Of a DNA stretch of 64,000 nt, positions 52,058 through 61,120 are shown piece by piece. The position numbers and the translations under genes were made by a program. The notes below the pieces were generated by a model. It saw only the letters and a list, made by a program, of their open reading frames with translations. It was not told the DNA's origin and ran no database searches. How positions within the stretch are numbered: the first letter of the stretch is position 1; the number at the start of each line of letters is the position of its first letter. The stretch is from contig NZ_JAVHJU010000067.1 in the NCBI RefSeq assembly GCF_031082405.1, forward strand, positions 1 through 64,000, read 5' to 3'. The DNA is from Amycolatopsis sp. A133. GTDB taxonomy: Bacteria; Actinomycetota; Actinomycetes; Mycobacteriales; Pseudonocardiaceae.

Positions 52058-53230
52058 TCAGGGGGTGTCAACGGCGTTGATCAGGCGCGCGTTCAGGTCG
52101 TCGCGCCGTGAGCCGCCGTGCACGATCGCGGTGGTAAGCAGGCTCGCCGTGATTTCGGCGCAGGCCTGGGCGCCCGCGGTCCCGCGCGGGATCGCCATGG
52201 CCTCGTACGCGCGCACGGCTTCGTCGAGGTCGTCGTGTTCGGCGATCGCCGTGGCCAGGTCGGTGCCGTCCAGCAAGGCCAGATTGGCCCCGATGCCGTA
52301 CGGCGGCATCAGGTGAGCGGCGTCCCCGAGCAGGGTGATGCCCGGGACGTGGGACCACGAGTGCCCGACCGGAAGAACGAACAACGGCCAGCTGGTGTAG
52401 TGGGCGTCGCTCTCGCGGATCAGGTCGAGCAGCCGGGCATCCCAGCCCTCGACGGCCTTCAGCAGGTAAGCCCGGACGGCACCGGTGTCCTCGATGCTCG
52501 GACCGGTCTTGTCGGCCCAGTCCAGCGGGATGTCCAGGGAGACGAAGACCTGGATCTGGCCGGCACTGTTGCGCAGGGCCACCAGCGCCGTGGATCCGGA
52601 CCTGGCCGACAGAGTTCCGCCGCCCACCAGCTCGGCCAGGGCGGGGTGGCGGTTGTCGGCGTCCTCGAGGACGTTTCCGACGAAGGTGGTTCCCAGGTAG
52701 GACGGTTCGATCCCCGACAGCGCCTGGCGGGTGCGTGACCAGGCCCCGTCGGCCCCGATGACCAGATCGAAGGTCTCGATCGAGCCGTCTCCGAAGCGGA
52801 TGCTCGCCCGGCCGTCGGCAGCCGGGGTCACCGTGTCGGTCTGCCTGCCCCACAGCACGGTGCCCGGCGCGAGGGATTCCAGGAGAAGGGCTCGCAGCCG
52901 GCCGCGGTCGATTTCCGGGGCTTCGACGGTGCCGGCCTCGGGCTTTTCGTGCAGCAGCAGCGCACCCGTGAGGTGCTCGTACTCGCGCACTTCCTGCCCT
53001 TCCGGGCGAGCCAGTTCGGTGAACCGCTCGTACAGGCCGGCCACGCGGAGGGCGGCCTGGCCGGTGGGCACGTGCAGGTCGAGGGTGCCGCCCTGCCAAC
53101 GGGCGTCCACCGAGGTCTCCCTCTCGTACACGGAAACGTCGAAACCGTGAAGCTGAAGGACACGGGCGCAGGCGAGGCCGCCGAGGCCGCCTCCAGAGAT
53201 CGCGATACGTGCGGTGCGGGGGGTGCTCAT
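52058..53230 (-). CDS. FAD-dependent monooxygenase (TetX-like)
   Basis: 390 residues. FAD/NAD(P)H-dependent aromatic hydroxylase: GxGxxG in ISGGGLGGLACARVLQLHGF, DG motif VIGADGAWSRTR, and GDAAHLMPPYGIGANLALLDG near residue 300. The overall pattern is of the TetX/RIF-monooxygenase group that hydroxylates polycyclic antibiotics; the substrate here is unknown. It lies downstream of a TetR gene on the same strand, with an inverted repeat between them, so drug-inducible control is likely. Confidence 0.9.
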   Translation of the reverse strand: MSTPRTARIAISGGGLGGLACARVLQLHGFDVSVYERETSVDARWQGGTLDLHVPTGQAALRVAGLYERFTELARPEGQEVREYEHLTGALLLHEKPEAGTVEAPEIDRGRLRALLLESLAPGTVLWGRQTDTVTPAADGRASIRFGDGSIETFDLVIGADGAWSRTRQALSGIEPSYLGTTFVGNVLEDADNRHPALAELVGGGTLSARSGSTALVALRNSAGQIQVFVSLDIPLDWADKTGPSIEDTGAVRAYLLKAVEGWDARLLDLIRESDAHYTSWPLFVLPVGHSWSHVPGITLLGDAAHLMPPYGIGANLALLDGTDLATAIAEHDDLDEAVRAYEAMAIPRGTAGAQACAEITASLLTTAIVHGGSRRDDLNARLINAVDTP

Positions 53231-53299
53231 GGCTCATGGACCTCTCGTCGGGGCAGCTGCCCTTCACGAGTGAACCACTAGCACACCAAAATTGCAACG

Positions 53300-53313
53300 C
53301 TCCAATAATGGAG
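53300..53313. promoter_or_regulatory. Operator-like inverted repeat before the flavin-monooxygenase operon
   Basis: CTCCAATAATGGAG is a perfect 5-4-5 inverted repeat in an AT-rich pocket, with a further half-site GCTCCA at 53315-53320. It lies 70 bases before the monooxygenase start and 13 bases past the TetR stop. Probably bound by that TetR. Confidence 0.6.
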
Positions 53314-53325
53314 TGCTCCAAGTTT

Positions 53326-53898
53326 TTAGCCTCGAGCGGCCACCCACCCGTGGTCCAGCAGGGCGAACACCGCACCGATGGCCTCAGCCGGCTGTGGGTG
53401 CGCGTAGGCCAGGTCGAACGCCTCCAGGGAGAAACGCGCCAGAGCCCGGCACAGGACATCCCCGGTCGCGGCCCCGACCGCCTCTTCCAGAGCTTTGGTC
53501 AACGCGTCTTCGTGCTGCAGCCAGACCCGCCGCCCGTACGCGCTCAGGGCCGGGGTCCGGTCGATCATCCCGGTGAACTCCGCGGCATGCGGATACGAGG
53601 CGACCTCGCCGGCCCACTTCACGATGAACGTGCGCAGGGCACCGACGACCTCCTGCGGCGCGCAATCCCGCACCGTCGCGACCAGAGCCGAGCCGATGGC
53701 CTCGCTTTCGTCGAAAGCCAGCGACTCCTTCGTGGGGTAGTAGTTGAACAACGTGCTGAGAGAGACGTCCGCAGCATCGGCGATCTCCCGCACACTCACC
53801 TGGTCGTAACCGCGCTCCAGAAACAACCGCAGCGCGGCATCCCCGATCGCCTTGCGGGTCTGGGCCTTCTTCCGCGCACGCCGACCGCTCTCACTCAT
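53326..53898 (-). CDS. TetR-family transcriptional regulator
   Basis: 190 residues. HTH ERGYDQVSVREIADAADVSL followed by STLFNYYPTKESL, a textbook TetR signature. The C-terminal domain is AlkX/MftR-like (VRDCAPQEVVGALRTFIVKW). It lies upstream of the TetX-like monooxygenase and reductase genes in the same orientation. An inverted repeat between them suggests repression of that pair. Confidence 0.93.
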   Translation of the reverse strand: MSESGRRARKKAQTRKAIGDAALRLFLERGYDQVSVREIADAADVSLSTLFNYYPTKESLAFDESEAIGSALVATVRDCAPQEVVGALRTFIVKWAGEVASYPHAAEFTGMIDRTPALSAYGRRVWLQHEDALTKALEEAVGAATGDVLCRALARFSLEAFDLAYAHPQPAEAIGAVFALLDHGWVAARG

Positions 53899-53963
53899 CC
53901 GCAGATCCTAGGCCGCCCAGTTCACCGGCTGCGGTCGTTGCACCGGAAGAAGCCCAGCAGGAC

Positions 53964-55187
53964 CTAGACCGGGGTACGAGGCGTCTTCCCCGCCACCGGG
54001 CCCGAGCCACCGTTGCGGCGGACGACCGTTCCCCGCACGGCCAAGCCGAGGCACAGCAGGGCCAGTCCCGCGACGAGCAGCAGGGCTCGGTGGTGCCCGA
54101 ACGCGGCGGCGGCCGGCGCGAGCGGGACCGCGGCGACGGGCCACGGCCAGATCGCCCGCCACGACCGGCTGCTGCCGCCGAGGACGAGGGCGGTTCCGAT
54201 CAGGAAGAGGGCGACGCCGGCGGCCAAGGCCCAGCCGCCCGCCGACGGCAGCGCTGCCCCGGGGTGCAGCACGAGCTCTTCGACGCCGACACCGGCCATG
54301 ACGACGCCCAGGGCGAGCGGTAGGTGGCCGTAGACGAACAGGTCGTGCCGTTCGTCGGCGGGCGTGCCGTCGTCCCGGGACTCGTCGTCGCGCCGGCGCA
54401 ACGCGGCGGCCCCCACGGCGGCGGCGGTGTCGAAGTAGATCCACCACATCGCGGCGGCGATGACGAACCCGGCGACTCCGACCGCCACTGCGGACGGGCC
54501 CCACGCCGCGTCGTGCACGCCGATGGCCGCGCCGCCCACGGCTTCCCCGAGCACCAGGATCACGAAGAGCCCGAACCGTTCCGGGAGGTGTTCCATGTGC
54601 AGCGGGAGGTGGTTGTCGCGCCAGGTGGCGATGACCGGGCCGACGGCGTCGACGACGACTGCCGCGCCCCACAGCCAGTACCGCGCCGGTCCCCCGAAAG
54701 CCAGCGACACGGCCCACAGGGCCGAGCTCGCCGCGATGGTGGCGAGGTAGACGTCGATGGTGCCCCGCGCGTCGGGGACGTGCCGCCATGCCCGCGCGTA
54801 GAGCCCCAGCAGGATCACCCGGCCGGCGAGGAAGCACACCGCGAACGGCGTGGAGAACGACGAGGTCGCGGTCGCGGCGCTCGCCGCGCACCCGGCGATG
54901 GACAGGGTCGCGGCGAGCTTGGCGATGCGGAACAGGACGTCGTCGGTGTCGAACCGGTTGGCGTAGAGGGTGTACCCCACCCAGGACGTCCAGATGGCGA
55001 TGAACAGGGCCACGAACGTGCCGACCCCGGACCACGTCAGGTGCTTGAGGAAGGCGACGGCGAGCTCGTTCACGACCAGGACGTAGGCGAGGTCGAAGAA
55101 CAGTTCGAGGTTGCTCGCCGATGCTTCCTGCCCGGTGCGCAGCGCGGGCGGGCGGACCATCGGCTCGCGTTCGGTACCCACGCTCAC
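53964..55187 (-). CDS. Low-temperature-requirement A (LtrA) family membrane protein
   Basis: 407 residues from a GTG at 55187, chosen because AGGAGA sits six bases before it. Ten to twelve membrane helices; the conserved opening SNLELFFDLAYVLVVNELA and the loop YANRFDTDDVLFRIAKL are hallmarks of the LtrA family. GPVIATWRDNHLPLHMEHLP and ERFGLFVILVLGEAV are also conserved. The function of the family is not established (first linked to growth in the cold in Listeria). No clear partner genes. Confidence 0.92.
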   Translation of the reverse strand: MSVGTEREPMVRPPALRTGQEASASNLELFFDLAYVLVVNELAVAFLKHLTWSGVGTFVALFIAIWTSWVGYTLYANRFDTDDVLFRIAKLAATLSIAGCAASAATATSSFSTPFAVCFLAGRVILLGLYARAWRHVPDARGTIDVYLATIAASSALWAVSLAFGGPARYWLWGAAVVVDAVGPVIATWRDNHLPLHMEHLPERFGLFVILVLGEAVGGAAIGVHDAAWGPSAVAVGVAGFVIAAAMWWIYFDTAAAVGAAALRRRDDESRDDGTPADERHDLFVYGHLPLALGVVMAGVGVEELVLHPGAALPSAGGWALAAGVALFLIGTALVLGGSSRSWRAIWPWPVAAVPLAPAAAAFGHHRALLLVAGLALLCLGLAVRGTVVRRNGGSGPVAGKTPRTPV

Positions 55188-55531
55188 GAGCGTCTCCTGT
55201 CCCCGGCCCCTGCGTCGGGTACCGGCTGTCCGGGGGCCGCCCATTCCGGCACGATCGTCGGAGTGGTCAGGTCAGGACCCGGCGGCCTCGGTCCACCGGG
55301 CGGTGAGCCGCACGAGCCCGCTCCGGCATCGCCGCCCGGCGGAAGCCTGGCCGGTGCGGATGGGGTAGGCATGGCGTTCTCCGTTCGCTGCCGGAGTGCG
55401 GGACTACCCAGGGGCGGGCCGCAGGAAACGGCGAAGCGGCCGCGCTCACGTTGCCGTGCCGATGTTTGAGGGAGCGGGTCGAGGGCATTCGCCCCGGACC
55501 CCGTGTCCGACGGCGAGTGCCACCCGCAGGT

Positions 55532-55573
55532 CCGGTATTGCCTTCGCGAGCACGCCCGCGAAGGCAACACCGG
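55532..55573. promoter_or_regulatory. Strong hairpin in the leader of a membrane-protein gene
   Basis: TTGCCTTCGCG (55538-55548) pairs perfectly with 55557-55567 around an 8-base loop, extended by CCGGT/ACCGG across one mismatch to about 42 bases. It lies in the 505-base divergent gap between LtrA and the gene at 55693, 120 bases before the latter's start, so it is not a simple end-of-gene terminator. It could be an attenuator or a relic. The rest of the gap shows no gene. Confidence 0.5.
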
Positions 55574-55692
55574 AGGTTCCCATCTCCCGCTCGGCTCGGG
55601 TCCCCGCACTCGGAGCCGCTGACCTGCCGTCATCCGCCGACCGGCCGATCGGTCCACCTGGCCGGCCACCGGACCACCGAAGGAGCCACGCA

Positions 55693-56469
55693 ATGCCCAC
55701 CGAACGCCAAGGCGACGACCCCCGCGGCCGCGGATCTGCGGACCCCACCAGCCAGGACTCCCCGCGACGGGAGCCGTCGGTGCGAAACCGGCTGACCGGC
55801 CGCGCGGATCCCGGGCAGCACCCGGACGACGCCCGGACCGACCTCGATCACCACGACCGGCTCGAGGCGGACGCCGGCACCGGGCCTTCCCGCGGGGATG
55901 TCCTCCACCGGCAGAAGGACCGCTTCGGGGGCATCAAGTGGGGCTCGGCGTTCTTCGGCTGGCTGACCGCGATCGGCACCGCCGTCCTGCTCTTCGCCCT
56001 GCTCACCGCCATCGGTGGCCTGATCGGCCTGTCCCTCACCGACGACAGCGGGCAAGCGGCCGGGCAGGCCGCGCAGAATCCCGACGTGACGCGGACCGCG
56101 GGGGTCGTCAGCGCCATCGTCGCCGCAGCCGTCCTGCTGGTCGCGTACTACTGCGGCGGCTACGTCGCCGGACGCATGGCCCGGTTCAACGGCGTGAAGC
56201 AGGGCATCGCCGTGTGGGTCTGGACGATCGTCATCACCGTCGTCGTCGCGATCCTCGCCGCCATCGCCGGTGACCGGTTCGACGTCGTGAGCCGGATCGG
56301 CGGGCTGCCGAAACTGCCGGTCAGCGACGACGCCGCGACCATCACGACGATCATCGGCGTGGCCGTGGCCCTCGTCGTCGCCCTGGTCGGAGCGATCCTC
56401 GGCGGTCTGGCCGGGATGCGGTTCCACCGCAAGGTGGACCGCGCCGACCTCGGCACCGACCGACCGTGA
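55693..56469 (+). CDS. TM-anchored protein with disordered N-terminus, YrzE/TIGR04086-like
   Basis: 258 residues, AGGAG seven bases before the ATG. The first 75 residues are charged and probably disordered. Four membrane helices follow (FFGWLTAIGTAVLLFALLTA; TAGVVSAIVAAAVLLVAYYC; GIAVWVWTIVITVVVAILAA; a last one near 220-245), with GGYVAGRMARFNGVKQG in the loop. The helix arrangement matches short actinobacterial membrane proteins annotated YrzE/TIGR04086; the role is unknown. Its stop overlaps the start of a dead glycosyltransferase fragment by GTGA, so it once headed an operon. Confidence 0.82.
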   Translation: MPTERQGDDPRGRGSADPTSQDSPRREPSVRNRLTGRADPGQHPDDARTDLDHHDRLEADAGTGPSRGDVLHRQKDRFGGIKWGSAFFGWLTAIGTAVLLFALLTAIGGLIGLSLTDDSGQAAGQAAQNPDVTRTAGVVSAIVAAAVLLVAYYCGGYVAGRMARFNGVKQGIAVWVWTIVITVVVAILAAIAGDRFDVVSRIGGLPKLPVSDDAATITTIIGVAVALVVALVGAILGGLAGMRFHRKVDRADLGTDRP

Positions 56470-56690
56470 AGATCGCGATGGGGCTGGAGCACGCCTAGCC
56501 GCCGGCCGCCGCCTGGGAAGGCCCCGCCGGCAGCCGGTGCACCCCCGTCGGAGAACTGGCCTCGGCGATGACCAGGTTCGGCCACGAGGTGACGGTCCAC
56601 GCCCGGGGCGCGCCGGGAAACTTGTGCCGGGCAAGGGGTTCGCCGTCGTGATCGCCGCGCTGCGGCCCAACGAAGACACTCCCGCGCCTT
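56466..56690 (+). pseudogene. Remnant of a family-4 glycosyltransferase with internal deletion
   Basis: GTG at 56466 (overlapping the previous stop) gives KIAMGLEHA then an in-frame TAG, then GELASAMTRFGHEVTVHARG, the characteristic N-terminus of GT4 enzymes. About 15 bases on, in another frame, LVPGKGFAVVIAALRPNEDT matches the mid-protein GRLVPRKG segment some 180 residues further along in intact enzymes. The gene was reduced by an internal deletion, a nonsense change and a frameshift. Confidence 0.6.
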
Positions 56691-56703
56691 GCACGCAGCG
56701 GTT

Positions 56704-57141
56704 TCAGCTCAGTGTGTGGCGGGCCAGCAGTGCCGCCTGCGCGCGGCTCTGGCAGCCGGTCTTGGTGAGCATGCGGCTGACGTGCGTCTTGACCGGGTGC
56801 AGGCTGACCACGAGCCGGTCGGCGATTTCCGCGTTGCTCAGGCCTTCGCCCACCAGGCGCAGTACGTCGCGTTCTCGCGGGGTGAGGTCGGACAAGCGGG
56901 CCAGCTCGGCGGGGTCGGTCGACAGCGCGGCCAGGTGGACGACCGCGTAGAAGCCGGCAACGTGCGAAGCGGTGACGTCCCGCAGATCGACGGCGTGCCC
57001 GGCCGGGTCGGCGGGGGCGGGCCCGAGCAGGCAGTCCTCGAACAGCCCGGAGTCCAGGCGGGGGACTTCGTGCCCGGCGACGGCGGTGGCCCGATGAGCT
57101 GTCTGGAAGCGGAGGACCACGCCGGAATCTCCGTCCCGCAC
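56704..57141 (-). pseudogene. LuxR-type HTH fragment, probably truncated response regulator
   Basis: The 145-residue frame ends with a clean NarL/LuxR HTH (LTPRERDVLRLVGEGLSNAE ... PVKTHVSRMLTKTG). The upstream part is not a receiver, and beyond about 57090 it runs antisense to a hydrolase fragment. It has no convincing ribosome site. Best read as the 3' part of a regulator gene, possibly still expressed; a short autonomous HTH protein cannot be excluded. Confidence 0.5.
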
Positions 57142-57273
57142 GCCTTTCCGGAGCAGGTCGTGGAGCTCGGCGAAACCCGGATGAACTACGCGTCGCGGGC
57201 GACCTCGGGAACCCGGCGATGCTGCTCATCCCGGCGCAGACGGAGTCGTGGTGGGGCTACGAGGCCGCCATGG
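57094..57273 (+). pseudogene. 5' fragment of an alpha/beta hydrolase gene
   Basis: From the ATG at 57094 the frame gives PHAFPEQVVELGETRMNYAS, then a one-base slip, then GDLGNPAMLLIPAQTESWWG and YEAAM, typical of the N-terminus of actinobacterial hydrolases. It stops making sense after about 57273; the nucleophile and His regions are missing. From there to 57556 no gene was recognised. Confidence 0.55.
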
Positions 57274-57556
57274 GGATATCGGTGCACGATCACCCGCGCC
57301 CGGCACCGCCTCACTCGGCCGCGCCCTTTCGCCACAAAAGCGGCGGTCGAACGCGGCACCGTTCTCGGAGTTGTAGACGGCTTCCGCGCCGTGGTCGTCG
57401 TGCGGCCGGTGGATCAGGCCGGCCCCCGGTCCCGGAACCGTCAAGCACCGGTCGCGCCGGCTGAGCATCGCCGGGATCGTGGGCCGCACCGTGCTCGTCG
57501 ATCCCCGGTCCGCGACGCCCAGCAGGGATACCCAGGCCCCTGGTCGCCTGCTTGGC

Positions 57557-58828
57557 TCAGCAGACGCTGTCGGCGGGCTGGGGGTTGGCCAGGCCGAACA
57601 GGGGGCGGAGCCGGATCCCGATCCACGTTCCCCCGAGCGCGAACAGTCCCCACAGCCAGCCGTGCAGGCTGCCGGTGGAGATGCCGGCGAGGTAGGCGCC
57701 GATGTTGCAGCCACCGGCAAGCCGGGCACCGATGCCCATGAGGACGCCGCCCAGCACGGCCGCGACGAAAGTCCGCCACGGGATCTCCGCGCGGATCTTC
57801 CAGGTCCCGGCGGCCGCGGCCGCGACGGCGGCGCCGAGGATGATCCCGATGTCGGTGAGGCTCGTCTTGTCCGTCCAGATCGGGCCGGCGAGGGCCTTGG
57901 CGTTGGTCGCGCTCCGCCAGAATTCCCAGGTTTCCGGGTGCAGGCCGACCAGTTGCAGCAGTTTCGCACCCCACAGGGCGAACGCGAACGTGACGCCCCA
58001 GGGACTGCCGGACACGAGGACCACTACCGCGGCGAGTACACCCAGCACGACCGCGCCGGCCAGCAGCGGCCAGGAGCCCCGAAACACCCGCGCGAAGCCC
58101 CGCGCGGTCGGGACCGCGTCGACGGGTGGCGGCGTGCGGCGGGCCTGGACCACGCGCGTCACCACGACGACGAGCGCCAGCGCAGCGACGGTGATCGCCC
58201 AGGAACCCCACCAGCCCACGTGGTCGGCGAGCAGGAAGCCGGACACCTGCGGCCAGCCCGTGAAGATCGGGTAGGCCCACGTGAAGAGCACCGAGCCGGC
58301 GATGAAGCCGCCCAGCGTCGGCACGATCGTGGCCTGGCCGGCGCCGACCGCGAACAGCGTCCCCGAGGCGCAGGCGCCACCCAGCTGCATCCCGATCGCG
58401 AACAGCGCCGCCCCGGCGAACAGGGCGAGCCCCACCGGTCCGGCGGTGAGCTTCGGCGTCACGCCGAACAGCCCCGCGCCGGTGCCCGCGATCAGGGCGA
58501 TCAACGTGGCCGCGGTGCCGAGCAGCAGGGTGTGCGCGCGCAGCCCGGTACCGTTGCCGACCGCGATCAGCTGCCGCCACGCGGAGGTGAAGCCGAACCG
58601 CGAATGGAACAGGGCCAGGCCGAGCAGCAGCCCGACGACCAGCAGCGCGCCGGACTTGGCGCCGTAGGACGCCCAGACGTACCAGCTCAGGCCGGCGGCG
58701 AGCGCCGCGCTGACGACCAGCGGTACCACCCGGACGGGTTCTTCCGGCGCCGGCCGCGGCGCGGCGCACGAAGTGGGCGAGCTCAGCAGGAAGTTCCCTG
58801 CCGGGGTGCGTTCGGTGGAGGTGGACAT
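57557..58828 (-). CDS. YeeE/YedE-family transporter (thiosulfate/sulfur compound)
   Basis: 423 residues from the ATG at 58828 (AGGAG upstream). About ten membrane helices arranged as a repeat; the two key cysteine loops are visible: GMQLGGACASGTLFAVGAG near residue 145 and ARLAGGCNIGAYLAGISTG near 375. In YeeE these Cys residues relay thiosulfate through the membrane. No TusA-like or rhodanese gene adjoins it. Small secreted protein genes lie upstream on the same strand. Confidence 0.92.
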   Translation of the reverse strand: MSTSTERTPAGNFLLSSPTSCAAPRPAPEEPVRVVPLVVSAALAAGLSWYVWASYGAKSGALLVVGLLLGLALFHSRFGFTSAWRQLIAVGNGTGLRAHTLLLGTAATLIALIAGTGAGLFGVTPKLTAGPVGLALFAGAALFAIGMQLGGACASGTLFAVGAGQATIVPTLGGFIAGSVLFTWAYPIFTGWPQVSGFLLADHVGWWGSWAITVAALALVVVVTRVVQARRTPPPVDAVPTARGFARVFRGSWPLLAGAVVLGVLAAVVVLVSGSPWGVTFAFALWGAKLLQLVGLHPETWEFWRSATNAKALAGPIWTDKTSLTDIGIILGAAVAAAAAGTWKIRAEIPWRTFVAAVLGGVLMGIGARLAGGCNIGAYLAGISTGSLHGWLWGLFALGGTWIGIRLRPLFGLANPQPADSVC

Positions 58829-58885
58829 CGATACTCCTATGAGGACACGCGGATCGAGGAGAAACGAGTTCCCGGGGCGGCCGGT

Positions 58886-58917
58886 GGCGGTCCTCGCCGG
58901 GGCGGGCGAGGACCGCC
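58886..58917. terminator. Terminator hairpin after the small secreted-protein genes
   Basis: GGCGGTCCTCGCC (58886-58898) pairs perfectly with 58905-58917, loop of 6. It begins 7 bases beyond the stop at 58924 on the minus strand and precedes the YeeE/YedE gene. Confidence 0.7.
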
Positions 58918-58923
58918 GGCAGG

Positions 58924-59157
58924 TCAGGACCAGGAGGGCAGCAGCTTGCCCGGAACGCCGTTGACCGACTGGATCAGGCCGAGCACCGGGACGCCAAGTG
59001 GGGCGAACGTCCAAATGTTGTTCAGGCCGCTGGTGTCCGGCTCGTCGACCACGACGACGCCCGGGGCGTCGGCCGCCAGTGCCGGTCCGGCCGCGCCGAA
59101 GAGGGCCGCACCGGCGAGGACCGCGGCACCGGCCGCGCGGATGAGGTTCTTCTTCAT
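58924..59157 (-). CDS. Small secreted protein A
   Basis: 77 residues from the ATG at 59157 (AAAGG eight bases before; a GTG three codons earlier is less likely). Signal peptide KKNLIRAAGAAVLAGAALFG with cleavage around ALAADA. The mature 45 residues end in VPVLGLIQSVNGVPGKLLPS and have no Cys. It follows the second small secreted-protein gene by 12 bases and shares its layout. No family recognised. Confidence 0.65.
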   Translation of the reverse strand: MKKNLIRAAGAAVLAGAALFGAAGPALAADAPGVVVVDEPDTSGLNNIWTFAPLGVPVLGLIQSVNGVPGKLLPSWS

Positions 59158-59169
59158 TTTGTGCACCTT

Positions 59170-59376
59170 TCAGGAAACGGCGGTGATGAGGCCGAAGACG
59201 GGGGCGAGCAGCCCGACGGGCTGGCCGAGCGGACCCAGCACGCTGCCGAGGTCGACGCCGGGCACGAGCCAGACGGAGCCGTCGGTCGGGTCGGCACTGG
59301 CGACACCGGCGGCCAGGCCGGTGAACGCAGTCGCCGCGACGAGCGGCAGCAGCACGCGGGCAGCGAGACGCTTCAT
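59170..59376 (-). CDS. Small secreted protein B
   Basis: 68 residues, AAAGGA upstream of the ATG. Signal peptide RLAARVLLPLVAATAFTGLA with cleavage after ASA. Mature part of about 40 residues, glycine- and leucine-rich (VDLGSVLGPLGQPVGLLAPV). It resembles protein A in size, signal and the LGxxxGLxxP-like tail, so the two may be distant paralogues. It lies 26 bases after the large membrane-protein gene and is probably in its operon. Confidence 0.65.
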   Translation of the reverse strand: MKRLAARVLLPLVAATAFTGLAAGVASADPTDGSVWLVPGVDLGSVLGPLGQPVGLLAPVFGLITAVS

Positions 59377-59402
59377 GCGTTTTCCTTTCTTCGCAGGGGT
59401 TT

Positions 59403-61100
59403 TCAGCGGAGAACCGCCGTGATCGGCACGATGGTTCCGTCGGGGACCCACTGGCCCGCGTAGTCGCGGTCCATCACCATTCCGGTGGCGTGGGGTTCGG
59501 TGGGGTACATCGGCATGGCGTTGACCTGGGCGGCGGCGAAAATCTGCACGTCCGCCGCCGGCCGGCCGGCGCCCAGCCAGTTCCGGAAGCCGCCGAGCGT
59601 CGGGCTTTCGCCGCCGAAGCGGTTGCCGACCGCGACGGCGTACCCGACCGCGGCCGACTCCCGCGGGTCGAAGCGCAGCGGCAGCGACGCGCTCGCGACG
59701 GCGTTGACGATCGGCCCGTTCAGCAGCCACGGCGCCAGGTAGAGCCCGTACTGGTGGGTGGGTTCGAGGCGCTGCAGCTCCGCGGCCCGCGTCATCGCCG
59801 TGTACCCGGCGGCCCAGCCGGAGACGACGACGAGCGCGGTGTCCGGCCCGGCGTCCGGGCGCACGGCCAGTCCGGCGCGCGCGGCGGTGTCCCGCACCAG
59901 CTTCGCGGCGGCGATCCCACGCGGGGAGTCGTCTTCGACCAGTGTGAGCGCGGCCGGCTTCCGCCCGGCGAGGAACTCGACGAGCTTGACGAGCGCCCCG
60001 CTGTCCTCCGGCGTCAGCGCGTCGGACGGGCACGCGGTCAGCACGTCGGTGCGGCCGGCGACCAGGCCGCCGAGGGCCGCGGACGCGCATTCCGGCGCGT
60101 CGGCGTCGATGATCGACGGGCCGGGCGCGCTGCCCGCGTCGACCTCGACGACCGAAGTCGTGTCGCCGCGGCGGATCTCCAGGCCGCTGCGCCCGGGCGG
60201 CAGATCGACATCTGCCCACGTGCCTTCGGCCCCGGGCCGCGCGACGGCCTTCGTGATGATCCCGCCGCGGACGCCGGCGGCGAGGTCGCCGCCCGCACTG
60301 GGCGGGAAGTGGACGAGGTTGTGCCCCGGCCGCTGCGGGCTGACCAGCACCGGGAACCCCGGCTCGTCGGCCAGCAGCGGCACGCCCGGCACGGGCAGCG
60401 GCGGTGGCGCCGGGATCGCACCGAGCGCACTCCACGCGAGGAACCCGAGGGCGACACCGGCCGCACCGAAGCGGTAGGCACGCCCGCGCAGCACCACCGC
60501 GAGCCCGCTCACCACCACGGGGACGACCACGACGGCGAGGACCGCGAGCCCGAAGAGCGTCGTGTAGAGCCGCCGGTCGAACCCGAGGCCGGACAGCCCG
60601 AACCGCACCGCGCCGGCGAGGACCAGGAGCCCGCCGAGGGTGAGGGCCAGCGGGCCGGGCCGGATCGCGGACGTCGAGACCGGCCCGTGCAGCGCGAAGC
60701 CGAACCACACGGCCGCCCCGGCGACGAACACCGTGTCGATCGCGAACTCGATGCCGGTGCCGCCGAGCGACGTCTCCAGCACGACGAGCACCAGCAGCGC
60801 GGCCGACGTCCAGCGGGTGGCCCGCGGGAAGACCGGCACCGCCACCGCGAGCACGACGTGGATCGCCAGCGCGACCACGGTGACGTCGACGGCGAAGGCC
60901 GACACCACGGCGAGCAGCGCCGACGACCCCCCGAGGACGTACAGCACGAGCTTCCGCGTGCGCGGCAGGTCCCCCACCGGCGGGCGCAGGACCCCGCCGC
61001 CCGCGAGGAACGCCGTGGCCAGCAACAGGGCCAGCCGCAGCACCAGCGCCAGCACGTCCACAGTGGACGAACCGGTCGGCGCGGAGTGGTCGTGTTCCAT
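59403..61100 (-). CDS. Large membrane protein with exported C-terminal domain
   Basis: 565 residues from the ATG at 61100 (GGGAG six bases before). Eight or nine membrane helices in residues 1-250 (LALVLRLALLLATAFLAGGG onward), then a 300-residue soluble part with short proline-rich linker (IPAPPPLPVPGVPLLADEPG). The soluble part looks like a Rossmann-type periplasmic-binding fold (SAAKLVRD-like and TALVVVSGWAAGYT strands). Similar proteins are, from memory, annotated DUF6239 and occur near natural-product genes. Function unknown. First gene of a unit with two small secreted proteins. Confidence 0.75.
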   Translation of the reverse strand: MEHDHSAPTGSSTVDVLALVLRLALLLATAFLAGGGVLRPPVGDLPRTRKLVLYVLGGSSALLAVVSAFAVDVTVVALAIHVVLAVAVPVFPRATRWTSAALLVLVVLETSLGGTGIEFAIDTVFVAGAAVWFGFALHGPVSTSAIRPGPLALTLGGLLVLAGAVRFGLSGLGFDRRLYTTLFGLAVLAVVVVPVVVSGLAVVLRGRAYRFGAAGVALGFLAWSALGAIPAPPPLPVPGVPLLADEPGFPVLVSPQRPGHNLVHFPPSAGGDLAAGVRGGIITKAVARPGAEGTWADVDLPPGRSGLEIRRGDTTSVVEVDAGSAPGPSIIDADAPECASAALGGLVAGRTDVLTACPSDALTPEDSGALVKLVEFLAGRKPAALTLVEDDSPRGIAAAKLVRDTAARAGLAVRPDAGPDTALVVVSGWAAGYTAMTRAAELQRLEPTHQYGLYLAPWLLNGPIVNAVASASLPLRFDPRESAAVGYAVAVGNRFGGESPTLGGFRNWLGAGRPAADVQIFAAAQVNAMPMYPTEPHATGMVMDRDYAGQWVPDGTIVPITAVLR

Positions 61101-61120
61101 CAAAACTCCCAGCTCGGGGG

